A stretch of 64,000 nucleotides of DNA, from the NCBI GenBank assembly GCA_019239975.1, contig JAFAZE010000021.1, positions 26,261 to 90,260 on the forward strand, read 5' to 3'. The translations under genes and the position numbers were made by a program. The notes under the pieces were generated by a model that saw nothing but the letters and a program-made list of their open reading frames with translations, made no database searches and was not told the DNA's origin. Source of the stretch: Streptosporangiaceae bacterium. Lineage in GTDB: Bacteria; Actinomycetota; Actinomycetes; Streptosporangiales; Streptosporangiaceae. Position 1 is the stretch's first letter, and every line of letters starts with the position of its first letter. Of this stretch, positions 51,845 through 60,274 are shown in pieces.

Positions 51845-52398
51845 ACGACCGCCCGTGAGGAGCTAACTCCTCCACGCCGCTTGCTCCCCGCGCTGGCCGC
51901 TTGCTCCCCGCGCCAGGCCGCCCGTCTCCGTGCCGGGCCGCCCGTCTTCGCGCCAGGCCTCCCGTCCCCCGCCCACGCCCCCCCGTTCCCCGCCCACGCC
52001 CCCCCGTTCCCCGCCCACGCCCCCCCGTCTTCGCGCCGGGCCGCCCGTCTCCGCGCCAGGCCGCCCATCTCCGCGCCACGCCGCTCGGTCCCCGCGCCGG
52101 GCCGCTCGTCTGCGCCCGGCCCCACTCGTCTCGCGCCCCCGGCCGCTTGTCCGCCGCACCCAGCCGCTCGTCCCGCGCCGAAATTCCCGCAAGCCAAATC
52201 GCGAATATTTCGGTCATGAATCTTTCATAAGATACTTAGCCTGTAAGCGTAACGGTGTTGTCAACCGCCAATTAGTGGAGTAATACTCCGAAATATCCTC
52301 GGAGCGATTCCGAAATGTTTCTGCGTTAGCCCGCGTGCCGTAAGCCGGGGACCGCCCAGCCGCAGCACCGCCCGCGGGCTTGGAAGGAGGGCATTGCG
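51798..52398. repeat. intergenic region dominated by a C-rich minisatellite
   Basis: From about 51897 to 52180, units such as CGCGCCAGGCCGCCCGTC and CCCGCCCACGCCCCCCCGTT repeat about fifteen times with variation. All frames are open here only because of composition. The stretch 52190-52300 is AT-rich and likely holds the promoter of the esterase gene. No gene is supported. Confidence 0.7.
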
Positions 52399-53724
52399 TT
52401 GAGACGGTTGCTCGCGCTTACCGCGATCCTCGTCGCGGCGGCGATCGGCTTCGGACTGCGGGCGCTGCCGCAAGCCAAGGCCGCCTCGCTGGTCCAGGTG
52501 ACGAACTTCGGCAACAACCCGTCGAACCTGCAGATGTACATCTACGTGCCGAACAACGCCACCGCCAACGCGCCGATCCTGCTGGCCTTGCACTATTGCA
52601 CCGGCTCGGGGCCGGCGTTCTATTCGGGTACCGAGTTCGCCAACTTGGCCAACCAGTACGGGTTCATCGTGATATATCCCTCGGTCACCAGGAGCGGCAG
52701 TTGCTGGGATGTGTCGTCCAACCAGGCGCTCACCAGGAACGGCGGCAGCGACCCGGTGGGCCTCATGTCCATGATCACGTACACCGAGCAGCACTACGGC
52801 GGTGACCCGAACCGGGTGTACGTCACCGGCGCCTCGTCCGGCGCCATGATGACCAACGTCATGCTCGCCGACTACCCGGACGTGTTCAAGGCCGGCGCGG
52901 CCTTCATGGGCGTGCCGTACCACTGCTTCTACACGGGCACGGTCGACGGGTGGAACTCCGCCTGCGCCCAGGGCCAGGTCAGCATGACCGCGCAGGCCTG
53001 GGGCGACCTGGTGCGCAACGACGCCGACCCCGGCTACAGCGGCCCGCGGCCGCGGATGCAGCTCTGGCACGGCACCGCCGACGGCACGCTCAATTACAAC
53101 AACTTCGGCGAAGAGATCAAGCAGTGGACGAACGTCCTCGGCGTGAGCCAGACCCCCTCGTCGACCGACACGCCGGTGTCGGGCTGGACCCGCACCCGGT
53201 ATGACAACAGCGCCGGTGTCGCCGAGGTCGAGGCCTACAGCATCGCCGGCGCCGGCCACGTCCTGCCCGAGAGCGGCATGGCCGCCTACGCCATCCACTT
53301 CTTCGGCCTGGATGGCTCGACGCCTCCGACCACCCCGCCGCCCTCCAGCCCGCCGCCGTCGAGCCCGCCGCCGTCGAGCCCGCCCCCGTCCAGCCCGCCG
53401 CCCCCGGGTCTTGCCTGCCACGTCACCTACACCACGACCAGCCAGTGGAACGGCGGATTCGTGGGAAGCGTCACCATCGGCAACACCGGCAGCGCCGCGG
53501 TCAGCGGATGGACGCTGAAGTTCACGTTCCCCGGCGACCAGAAGATCACCAGCGCCTGGAGCGCGACGGTCAGCCAGAGCGGCGAGAACGTCACCGCCAC
53601 CAACGCCGGTTACGACGCCTCGATAAACCCTGGCGGCACCGTCTCGATCGGCTTCCAGGGCACCTGGACGAGCAGCGACGCGGCGCCGTCCAGCTTCAAC
53701 CTCAACGGCACCGCCTGCACGTAG
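52399..53724 (+). CDS. secreted CE1-type esterase with C-terminal CBM2
   Basis: A 441-residue exported esterase of the PHB-depolymerase/feruloyl or acetylxylan esterase group. The signal peptide is RRLLALTAILVAAAIGFGLR, cleaved near AKA. LLALHYCTGSG, NRVYVTGASSGAMMTNVMLA (nucleophile Ser near 146), LWHGTADGTLNYNN and AGAGHVLPESG give a complete catalytic triad. A PPPSS linker leads to a CBM2 module (CHVTYTTTSQWNGGFVGSVT to FNLNGTACT). TTG 52399 is the start; GGAGG lies eight bases upstream. It likely removes ester groups from plant polysaccharides. Confidence 0.9.
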   Translation: MRRLLALTAILVAAAIGFGLRALPQAKAASLVQVTNFGNNPSNLQMYIYVPNNATANAPILLALHYCTGSGPAFYSGTEFANLANQYGFIVIYPSVTRSGSCWDVSSNQALTRNGGSDPVGLMSMITYTEQHYGGDPNRVYVTGASSGAMMTNVMLADYPDVFKAGAAFMGVPYHCFYTGTVDGWNSACAQGQVSMTAQAWGDLVRNDADPGYSGPRPRMQLWHGTADGTLNYNNFGEEIKQWTNVLGVSQTPSSTDTPVSGWTRTRYDNSAGVAEVEAYSIAGAGHVLPESGMAAYAIHFFGLDGSTPPTTPPPSSPPPSSPPPSSPPPSSPPPPGLACHVTYTTTSQWNGGFVGSVTIGNTGSAAVSGWTLKFTFPGDQKITSAWSATVSQSGENVTATNAGYDASINPGGTVSIGFQGTWTSSDAAPSSFNLNGTACT

Positions 53725-53876
53725 GAACGCGCAGCCTCATCACTTCCATGCGCCGGCCGGCCGGCTTCCCCTAGCCGGCCGGCCGGTTCCCGCCGCCCAG
53801 GCCGGCTCCGCCAGCCCTCAGGCCGGTTCCCGCTAACCCCTGGCCGGCCTGGAGGAAAGATGAGAACATCCGAGCC

Positions 53877-55478
53877 ATGGGCCTACTCGGCAGTAACCGC
53901 GGACGCGTGGCGGTCGTGCTGACCCTTGCCTGCGTACCCGCGCTCGCCGCAGCCCCCGCCGGGGCGCTCCCCGCATCAGCCGCGTTCGCGTCCCCCGCGC
54001 CAGCGAAGGCGCCCGCGCCAGCGAAAGCGGCCACGTCCGCGGCCGCGTCGGCCGCGCCCTCCTCCGTGGTCCTGCCGGCCGCCCCCATCGGCCACGCGGG
54101 CCGGTGGATCACCGACGCCACCGGCCGGGTGCTGCTGGTCACCGGCGTCAACATGGTGAACAAGCTGACGCCGTACACCCCCGCGGCCGACGGCTTCGAC
54201 GACGCCGACGCCGCGTTCCTGGCGTCAAACGGCCTGAGCGCGGTCCGCGTCGGCGTGCTCTGGGAGGCACTCGAGCCGAAGCCCGGGGTGTTCGACGACA
54301 GCTACCTGGCCAGCATCAAGGCCACCGTGCGGATGCTCGGCTCACACGGGATCGTCTCGCTCCTCGATTTCCACCAGGACATGTACAACGAGCAGTTCCA
54401 GGGTGAGGGAGAACCCTCCTGGGCGGTCGACGACAACGGCCTTCCGGCATTTCCCGAGCTCGGTTTCCCCGCGAATTACTTCCTCCAGCCGGCGCTGCAG
54501 ACCGCCTACGACAATTTCTGGGACAACGCCGCCGTGCACGGCGAGGGCCTTCAGGACTGGTACGCGGGCGCGTGGCAGCATGTGGCCGCGTATTTCGGCG
54601 GCAATCCCTACGTCCTGGGCTACGACCTTTACAACGAGCCGTTTCCCGGCACCGGCATCTGGTCCTGCCTGGTACCCGCCGTCGGCTGCCCGGCGCAGGA
54701 CGCCATGCTGACCGCGTTCTACAAGAAGATCACCGCGGCGGTCCGCACGGTGAACTCCACCGCGCTTTTGTTCGGCGAGCCGTGGATCACGTTCGACTTC
54801 GGTTACCCGTCGGCGCTCGGTTCGACGGGAGACGCTCGTGCGGGCGTCTCGTTCCACGATTACTGCCCATTCGACAGCATCTCAGCCACGCTCAATTTCG
54901 CCTGCCCGCCGTTCAGCGACGCGGTCTTCACAAACGCCGAAGCGATCAGCAACCGGACCGGCGACGCACTGCTGCTGACGGAATTCGGTGCCACCAGCGA
55001 TCCGAACGCGGCGAGCAGCGTCGTGGCCGGCGCCGACCAGGACAGGGTGGGATGGCTGATGTGGGCCTTCTGCGGCTGCGGCGACCCGACCGGCTCGCCG
55101 GCGGTCGAGGGTCTGGTGAACAACCCGGCGGCCCCGCCCGCGGGCGGCAACGTCAACGCGCCGATGCTGGACGCGCTGGCCGTGCCGCACCCGGAACTCG
55201 TCGCCGGAACCCCGGAATCCTACGGGTACGACGCGCCGGGAGGAGTCTTCACGCTGACCTACAGCACCGAGCGCGCGGACGGGACCGGGGCCTTCCCGGC
55301 CGGCTCGCGGAGCAGCATCGCCGTCCCCGCGACCCAGTATCCGGGCGGTTACAAGGTCGTCGTCAGCGGCGCGACCGTCGCCTCGGCGGCCGGCGTGCTC
55401 GACCTGGCGAGCTGCCCGGGCGCCACGTCGGTGAGCGTCACCGTCGAGCCGGGATCCGGAATATCGGGCGGCTGTTAG
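53877..55478 (+). CDS. secreted GH5 glycoside hydrolase, endoglycoceramidase-like
   Basis: A 533-residue exported enzyme. After a signal peptide (RVAVVLTLACVPALAAAPAG) and an Ala/Pro linker, the GH5 barrel shows VLLVTGVNMVNKLTPYTP, AVRVGVLWEALEPKPGVFDD and LLDFHQDMYNEQFQGEG. The acid/base Glu lies in GYDLYNEPFPGTG (near 254), and the nucleophile in LLLTEFGATSDPNA (near 369). A C-terminal beta domain is present. This pattern matches endoglycoceramidase-type members that cleave glycolipids; other beta-glycosides are possible. The best ribosome-binding sequence, GGAGG at 53851, is 21 bases upstream, which is long. Confidence 0.88.
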   Translation: MGLLGSNRGRVAVVLTLACVPALAAAPAGALPASAAFASPAPAKAPAPAKAATSAAASAAPSSVVLPAAPIGHAGRWITDATGRVLLVTGVNMVNKLTPYTPAADGFDDADAAFLASNGLSAVRVGVLWEALEPKPGVFDDSYLASIKATVRMLGSHGIVSLLDFHQDMYNEQFQGEGEPSWAVDDNGLPAFPELGFPANYFLQPALQTAYDNFWDNAAVHGEGLQDWYAGAWQHVAAYFGGNPYVLGYDLYNEPFPGTGIWSCLVPAVGCPAQDAMLTAFYKKITAAVRTVNSTALLFGEPWITFDFGYPSALGSTGDARAGVSFHDYCPFDSISATLNFACPPFSDAVFTNAEAISNRTGDALLLTEFGATSDPNAASSVVAGADQDRVGWLMWAFCGCGDPTGSPAVEGLVNNPAAPPAGGNVNAPMLDALAVPHPELVAGTPESYGYDAPGGVFTLTYSTERADGTGAFPAGSRSSIAVPATQYPGGYKVVVSGATVASAAGVLDLASCPGATSVSVTVEPGSGISGGC

Positions 55479-55560
55479 ATCAAGATCAAAATCGGGTTAC
55501 CAAACGGGCGGTGGTGCTCCTCAGCGCGGCACGCGAAGCCCGTTCCTGCCCCGCCTCTCG

Positions 55561-55725
55561 CGTGTGGATCCCTTCCTGCGTGTGGATTCCCTTCCTGCGT
55601 GTGGATTCCCTCCCTGCGCGTGGATCCCCTTCCTGCGCGTGGATCCCTTCCCTGCGCGTGGATCCCCTCCCTGCGCGTGGATTCCCTCCCTGCGCGTGGA
55701 TCCCCTCCCTGCGCGTGGAGGCTCC
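55561..55725. repeat. nine-copy 18/19-bp tandem repeat
   Basis: Units begin GTGTGGATCCCTTCCTGC and drift to GCGTGGATCCCCTCCCTGC. Lengths alternate between 18 and 19 bases, so the array would not keep a reading frame. Confidence 0.85.
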
Positions 55726-55767
55726 CCCGCGAGACGGGGTCGTTGGCGCAATCGGCCCCACCAGACG

Positions 55768-55792
55768 GGGCCAGATACGCCAACGGCCCCGC
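55768..55792. repeat. single hairpin unit related to the 27.7-kb array
   Basis: GGGGCCAGATACGCCAACGG, continuing to GGCCCC, differs from the unit at 27737 at three positions. A related inverted copy (TTGGCGCAATCGGCCCC) lies just before it at about 55743. Confidence 0.65.
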
Positions 55793-55804
55793 GGGGCCAT
55801 GTCG

Positions 55805-56296
55805 TCAGCGCCAATGGTCGAGGGGGAGGGGGCCGCGGCTGAGGACGGTGCGGATGGCGAACGTGCTGCGCGCGCCGACGATGGACGGGATCGTGAGGAT
55901 CTGGCCGAGCAGGAGTTCCTCATAGCTGGCCAGGTCGGGGACAGCGGCCTCGACGAAGAAGTCGGCGGTGCCGGAGATCACGTAGCAGGCGACGACGGCG
56001 GGGATGGCGGTCAGCGCGTGCTCGATGCGGCTGGCCGTCTCCCGCGAATGGCCCTCGACGCTGAGCTCGATGAACACGGTCAGCCCGAGCCCGGCCCTGA
56101 TCCGGTCGACGTCGGCGCGGTAGCCGGCGATGATCCCGCTGGCCTCCAGCGCCTTCACCCGGCGCAGGCACGCCGACGGTGACAGCGAAACGGCGTCCGC
56201 GAGGTCGACGTTGGCGATCCGCCCGTCCACCTGGAGCCGGGCGACGATGGCGCGGTCCACCCGGTCGACCTCATGGTGTGGCAGAGAAGTGCGCAT
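55805..56296 (-). CDS. Lrp/AsnC-family regulator
   Basis: A 163-residue Lrp-type regulator. The N-terminal helix-turn-helix reads RIANVDLADAVSLSPSACLR with RVKALEASGIIAGYRADVD. The RAM ligand domain has VFIELSVEGHSRETASRIEH and VACYVISGTADFFVEAAVPD, then SYEELLLGQILTIPSIVGAR. It would sense an amino acid. It is divergent from the APC-type transporter, the classic arrangement for an Lrp protein controlling amino-acid export or uptake. CAACGTTG (56315-56322) in the gap is a candidate site. Confidence 0.92.
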   Translation of the reverse strand: MRTSLPHHEVDRVDRAIVARLQVDGRIANVDLADAVSLSPSACLRRVKALEASGIIAGYRADVDRIRAGLGLTVFIELSVEGHSRETASRIEHALTAIPAVVACYVISGTADFFVEAAVPDLASYEELLLGQILTIPSIVGARSTFAIRTVLSRGPLPLDHWR

Positions 56297-56388
56297 GAGA
56301 CCAAGTTAACAGCACAACGTTGCACGACAGGCCGCTGAGAGTCAATATTTGCCATCGTGTGCGAGCGGTTTTCGGCAATCCTTGCAGC

Positions 56389-58590
56389 ATGTCGCCCACA
56401 TCCACGCTTCTCCCCGTTGCGCGGCCGCCCGCCTCCCCGCATCGGGATACTGTCCGCCTGCGTTCGCCCGGGACGCTGACCGTCGCCCGTGGCGTCGCCC
56501 TTTACACCGGCGCGCTGCTCGGGCCCGGGCTTCTGCTGCTGCCCGGCCTGGCGGCCGCCCAGGCGGGACCGGCGTCGGTTCTCGCCTGGCTCGGCCTGCT
56601 CGGGGTCTCGGCGCTGCTGGCTACCGTGTTCGCGGCGCTGGGCAAGGCGCATCCGTCGGAGGCCGGAGTGGCCGGGTACACGGCGGCCGGCCTGGGCGAG
56701 CGAGCCGGGGCGGCGGCGGGCTGGTGCTTCCTGGCCGGTGTCGTCGCCGGCGCCCCGGTGGTGTGCCTCATCGGTGCCAGCTATGTCACCAGGCTGGCCG
56801 GCGGCGGCCGTGCCGCGGAGTGCGCCATCGCGGCCGGCCTGTTGCTTGTCGTCCTCGGGCTGGCGCTGGCGGGTATCCGCGCCACGGCCGGCACGCAACT
56901 GGTGCTCGTCGCCCTGCTGGTCGTGGTCATCGCGGGAGCGGTCGCGGGATCCGCGCCGTCGGCGCGCGCCGCGAACTGGGTACCGTTCGCCCCCCACGGC
57001 TGGCTTGCCCTCGGCCACGCCGCCGCCACCCTGATGCTGTCCTTCATCGGCTGGGAAGCGGTCGCGCCCCTGACGGCCCGCTTCGCCGATCCCGGGAGGC
57101 AGCTGCCGCGCGTGATCGCCGCCGCGTTCGCGGTCACCACGGGCCTGTACCTCGGCCTCGCGGTGGCCACGATCGCGGTCCTGGGACGCGGGGCGGGAAC
57201 GGCCGTGCCGCTGGCCGCCCTGCTCACCCACGCCATCGGCCGGCCCGGGATCGCCGCCGCCGCGGTCGCGGCGGTTGTGCTCACCCTCGGTGCCACCAAC
57301 GCCTACCTCACCGGCGCCGCGGCGCTGGCCAGGGAACTGACCGGCAACCTTCCCAGCGGCCCCGGCCACTCCCGCCGCCTCAGCGGTCCCGGTCATCCCA
57401 GCCACCTAGGCCGACCCGCGCAGCGGCGGTTTCTCCTGCTGATCGCGGTGGCCGGGATCGGGGTCATCGTGCTGTTCGCGGCGGGCGTCATGACGCCCGC
57501 GCAGCTGGTGGCGGTGCCGACCACGCTGTTCCTGACCGTCTACCTCGGCTGTACGCTGTCGGCGGTCCGGGTACTGAGGGGCGCAGCCCGCGGTGCGGCT
57601 GTGCCAGCGCTCCTCGCCGTCGCCGCGGTCCTGGCGTTCTGCGGGTGGGCGCTCGTGGTGGCCGGCGCCGTCGCCGTCACGGCGGCTCTCGCGCGGCCCG
57701 GCCAGAGCGGCGATGCCCAGGCAGGCGGCGATGAACCCGAGGGAGACCGCGACCGGGACGTGGATGACCTCGGACAGCAGCATCTTGAGCCCGACGAACG
57801 CGAGCACTACGGCGAGCGCCTGCCTGAGGTACGTGAACCGGTGCAGCAGGCCGTCCAGCAGGAAGTACAGCGCCCGCAGGCCCAGGATGGCGAAGGCGTT
57901 CGAGGTGAACACGAGAAACGGCTCGGTGGTGACGGAGAACACCGCCGGGATCGAGTCGACGGCGAAGATCAGGTCGCTGATCTCGATGAGCACCAGCACG
58001 ACGAGCAGGGGGGTCGCCACGACGCGGCCCGCCCGGCGTACCCAGAACCGCTGGCCGTGGTACCCGCTCGTCGCCGGGATCACCCGCTGGATGAATCCGG
58101 CACCGCGTGGCTCCGGACTCCGGCCCTGGTCGCGCAGCATCCGTCACGTGGTGAGGAGCAGGAACGCGCCGAAGATGTACAGCACCCACTCGAACCGGCG
58201 CAGGAGCGCCGCGCCCGCGGCGATCATCGCCGCGCGCATGACCAGGGCGCCGAGCACCCCCAGGAACAGCACCCGGCGCTGGTAGGCCCGCGGTACGGCG
58301 AAACTGGAGAAGATCAGCGCGAAGACGAGGATGTTGTCGACGGAAAGGCTCTTCTCCAGCAGATAGCCGCCGAAGTACTCCCCGGCGCGCTGCGCTCCCC
58401 AGGCCGCCCAGACCACGGTGCCGAAGCCGGTCCCGAGAGCGACCCAGACGGCGCTCCACAGCAGCGCCTGGCGCGTGGTGGCCTCGCTCGCACCGCGATT
58501 CGCGAGCATGTCGACGGCGAGCATGGCGAGGATGGCCGCGAGCGTGGCCGCCCAGACCCACGCCGGCACGTGCATGACCGGGTTAACTGA
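56389..58590 (+). CDS. APC-superfamily amino-acid transporter, reading into antisense of the TerC gene
   Basis: About 437 residues (56389 to about 57700) form an APC-type permease similar to the YjeH exporter group: VARGVALYTGALLGPGLLLL, ATLMLSFIGWEAVAPLTARF and LTLGATNAYLTGAAALAREL. The last membrane segment ends VAVTAALARPG. The frame then stays open to 58590, but the extra 300 residues (ending HVHDRVN) are hydrophilic and antisense to the TerC gene. The natural stop is missing. ATG 56389 starts at a good homologous position; the ribosome-binding site is weak. Export of an amino acid under Lrp control is inferred. Confidence 0.8.
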   Translation: MSPTSTLLPVARPPASPHRDTVRLRSPGTLTVARGVALYTGALLGPGLLLLPGLAAAQAGPASVLAWLGLLGVSALLATVFAALGKAHPSEAGVAGYTAAGLGERAGAAAGWCFLAGVVAGAPVVCLIGASYVTRLAGGGRAAECAIAAGLLLVVLGLALAGIRATAGTQLVLVALLVVVIAGAVAGSAPSARAANWVPFAPHGWLALGHAAATLMLSFIGWEAVAPLTARFADPGRQLPRVIAAAFAVTTGLYLGLAVATIAVLGRGAGTAVPLAALLTHAIGRPGIAAAAVAAVVLTLGATNAYLTGAAALARELTGNLPSGPGHSRRLSGPGHPSHLGRPAQRRFLLLIAVAGIGVIVLFAAGVMTPAQLVAVPTTLFLTVYLGCTLSAVRVLRGAARGAAVPALLAVAAVLAFCGWALVVAGAVAVTAALARPGQSGDAQAGGDEPEGDRDRDVDDLGQQHLEPDEREHYGERLPEVREPVQQAVQQEVQRPQAQDGEGVRGEHEKRLGGDGEHRRDRVDGEDQVADLDEHQHDEQGGRHDAARPAYPEPLAVVPARRRDHPLDESGTAWLRTPALVAQHPSRGEEQERAEDVQHPLEPAQERRARGDHRRAHDQGAEHPQEQHPALVGPRYGETGEDQREDEDVVDGKALLQQIAAEVLPGALRSPGRPDHGAEAGPESDPDGAPQQRLARGGLARTAIREHVDGEHGEDGRERGRPDPRRHVHDRVN
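57406..58575 (-). pseudogene. TerC-family membrane protein with in-frame TGA and lost stop
   Basis: From ATG 58575 the frame gives WVWAATLAAILAMLAVDMLA, then LEKSLSVDNILVFALIFSSF, a TerC hallmark. It meets TGA at 58144-58146 after GAFLLLTT. Still in frame it resumes MLRDQGRSPEPRGAGFIQRV and the second TerC half, PLLVVLVLIEISDLIFAVDS with SNAFAILGLRALYFLLDGLL. The last homologous residues (CLGIAALAGPRE) lie near 57700, after which the frame runs antisense to the APC gene down to 57406. TerC proteins help load or export metal ions such as manganese. A nonsense change or readthrough is implied. Confidence 0.75.
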
Positions 58591-58724
58591 TGCCTGTTTC
58601 CGGCGGCAGGCCGTCGTCGGACAGCCTGTCGACCGCGCTGGGCGGCCTTGTAGTCGTCGAACCGCGCCACCGTGTTCCAGGCGGCGCTGACCGGGTTCAG
58701 CATCGGTGTGCCGTTGTCCAGCAT
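58583..58724 (-). pseudogene. truncated general-stress-protein (GSP17M-like) N-terminus
   Basis: ATG 58724 with AAGGAAGG upstream opens TVARFDDYKAAQR, typical of the GSP17M domain start. After CAGCGC the frame shifts; the next frame reads AVDRLSDDGLPPETGIS and stops at 58583. The 142-base length is not a multiple of three. The domain core normally following is absent. It sits eight bases before the TerC start. Confidence 0.65.
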
Positions 58725-58911
58725 GGCAATCCTTCCTTCGGGTGGGACACCAGCAGACTCAGGCCTGCGTGTGCAGAAGCAGCGGCCGCCGGATGGAGAC
58801 CTGATGGAGGCTTTCTCCATCGGATCTCCAAGACCTGCGCACGCGGGCTCCTCGCCGCCGGACTACAAACGAGGTCCTGGACACGAGGTGACGCGAAGGT
58901 GAGGTGCCGCG

Positions 58912-59235
58912 ATGGCGTGGGTGGCGATTGTCGCCGCCGGCTTGTTCGAGACGGCGTTCGCCGTGTTCCTGAAGCTGAGCGACGGGATGTCGCAGGCGTG
59001 GCCGACCGCCGGGTTCGCTGTCTCGGCCCTGATCAGCTTCGGCCTGCTGACCGTCGCGCTGCGTGAGCTCGAGGTGGGGCCCGCCTACGCGGTCTGGACG
59101 GGGATAGGCGCCGCGGGGGCGGCGATCGTGGGCATGGTCGCCCTCGGCGACGCGGTGTCGGCCGCGAAGCTGGTGTCGATCGGCCTCGTGCTCGCCGGCG
59201 TCATCGGCCTCAACCTGTCCGGCGTCACGCCGTGA
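58912..59235 (+). CDS. SMR-family exporter, SugE/Gdx-like
   Basis: A 107-residue, four-segment small multidrug resistance protein. The first segment AIVAAGLFETAFAVFLKLSD holds the essential Glu. GPAYAVWTGIGAAGAAIVGM is the SMR core signature. The KLSDGMSQAWPT stretch resembles the SugE/Gdx branch, which exports guanidinium in studied bacteria; quaternary ammonium export is the alternative. GGTGAGG precedes the ATG. The 187 bases upstream contain no recognised gene, and I could not fit a guanidine riboswitch to them. Confidence 0.9.
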   Translation: MAWVAIVAAGLFETAFAVFLKLSDGMSQAWPTAGFAVSALISFGLLTVALRELEVGPAYAVWTGIGAAGAAIVGMVALGDAVSAAKLVSIGLVLAGVIGLNLSGVTP

Positions 59236-59246
59236 CCGGCCGGATG

Positions 59247-59870
59247 TCAGTCCGTCAGCGCTTGCCGTGTTTGCCGCGTTTGCCGCCGGCGGGACCCGAT
59301 CCGCCGGACGCCCTCGATCAGCGCGCTGATGACGATCGTGGCCCCGAACGCGATCAGCAGCCCCGCCCAGGGGGTGTCCTCAAACGCCTTGCCGCCGAGG
59401 CGGCCGATGAGGAACGCGTACAGGGCCCAGATGACGCCGGCCGCGGCGGTCCCGGTGATGAACCGCCGCCGCGGGTAGCCGGTGAGCCCGCAGCTGAGGG
59501 TCACCGCCGTTCGGCCGCCGGGAATGAAGCGGCAGACGATGATGAGCTGCATCCCGAATCGCCGCAGCGATCGTTCGGCCCACGCCCGTGTCTTCTTGCC
59601 CTTCACGGTCGAGAAGAACCTGCGTTCGACGAACGGCCCGAAGCGGCGGCCGAGGAGATAGGAGAGGTTGTCGCCGAGGAAGGCCCCGGCGGCGGCGCAG
59701 GCTACCAGCAGCGCGATGCGCGGATCCGTGCTTCCCGCGGTCGCGACGCCGAGCGCGATGACGGCGGTCTCGCTCGGCAGCACCGGGAAGATCGCGTCGA
59801 GCGCCGGAATGAGCACCGCGATGAGATACGAGACCGCCGAGTCGGCCTGAAGGGTGGCCAGAACCGGCAT
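59247..59870 (-). CDS. DedA-family membrane protein
   Basis: A 207-residue DedA/VTT-type protein. VLIPALDAIFPVLPSETAVI is the first re-entrant motif and GAFLGDNLSYLLGRRFG the second. The basic motif RFIPGGRTAVTLSCGLTGYP (R near 115) is conserved, and YAFLIGRLGG with later segments completes the fold. DedA proteins are linked to undecaprenyl-phosphate or phospholipid recycling. ATG 59870 lies two bases after the DksA-type stop, so the genes are one operon. The open frame runs upstream but only as antisense-like sequence. Confidence 0.9.
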   Translation of the reverse strand: MPVLATLQADSAVSYLIAVLIPALDAIFPVLPSETAVIALGVATAGSTDPRIALLVACAAAGAFLGDNLSYLLGRRFGPFVERRFFSTVKGKKTRAWAERSLRRFGMQLIIVCRFIPGGRTAVTLSCGLTGYPRRRFITGTAAAGVIWALYAFLIGRLGGKAFEDTPWAGLLIAFGATIVISALIEGVRRIGSRRRQTRQTRQALTD

Positions 59871-59872
59871 GG

Positions 59873-60274
59873 CTACGCGGGTGTGCGCTGCGCTGCCGCG
59901 CGCTGCGCCGGGGTTCGCGGTCCCGGTGCCGCGGGCTCGGCGCACGACAGGCAGTACCGGGACTCGGGTGTGACCAGCAGCAATCCGGCCGGAATCGGCG
60001 ATCCGCACTGCTCGCAGCGGCCGAAGTCCCCGCTCGCCAGGCGGCCGAGCGCGTCCTCGGTATCCGCCAGCTTCCGGCGGGCCGCGACCGCGCGGCGCAG
60101 CAGCCACCGTGTCTCCTGCGCTTCTTGCCGGGCCTGCTGCCCGTCCTGGCCCGCCGCGGCCGCACCATGGTAGGCCAGGAAAAGCTCGGTGACCTCCGCC
60201 AGGCGCGCCTGCCATCGCTCCTCGAGGAGCACCCTCCAGTACGCGCTGTGGCCACTGCGATCTTCTCGGGACAT
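59873..60274 (-). CDS. DksA/TraR-type zinc-finger protein
   Basis: A 133-residue protein with a helical N-terminal region (RVLLEERWQARLAEVTELFL, TRWLLRRAVAARRKLADTED) and the C4 zinc finger FGRCEQCGSPIPAG...YCLSCAEPA (C-x2-C-x17-C-x2-C). The RLASGDFGRCEQCG lead-in is diagnostic of the DksA/TraR group, which can act on RNA polymerase. The start is ATG 60274 (GAGGAG upstream); ATG 60277 is adjacent. It overlaps the stop of the small membrane gene and is followed by DedA. Confidence 0.87.
   Translation of the reverse strand: MSREDRSGHSAYWRVLLEERWQARLAEVTELFLAYHGAAAAGQDGQQARQEAQETRWLLRRAVAARRKLADTEDALGRLASGDFGRCEQCGSPIPAGLLLVTPESRYCLSCAEPAAPGPRTPAQRAAAQRTPA

Larger units (their letters stand above)
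55479..55804. other. intergenic region with minisatellite and hairpin repeat
   Basis: The 326 bases contain the 18/19-bp repeat and a GGGGCC...GGCCCC element listed separately. No coding frame is supported. It separates the GH5 gene from the convergent Lrp gene. Confidence 0.6.

Noticed and set aside
51649..52217. Minus-strand open frames of 110-180 codons
   Set aside because: They are produced by the C-rich minisatellite (all frames open) and encode only repeated Gly/Arg/Ala units.
53860..53876. ATG 53860 as start of the GH5 gene because GGAGG is close to it
   Set aside because: It is out of frame with the enzyme by 17 bases and soon leads to non-homologous sequence.
57730..58590. A genuine hydrophilic C-terminal domain on the APC transporter
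   Set aside because: The sequence is exactly antisense to TerC codons and has shadow composition rich in Glu, Gln, Asp, Arg and His.
58725..58911. Guanidine riboswitch before the SMR gene
   Set aside because: ACGAGGTG-type sequence gives a weak resemblance to class III, but the conserved 3' half and pseudoknot partners are not found. A covariance search would settle it.
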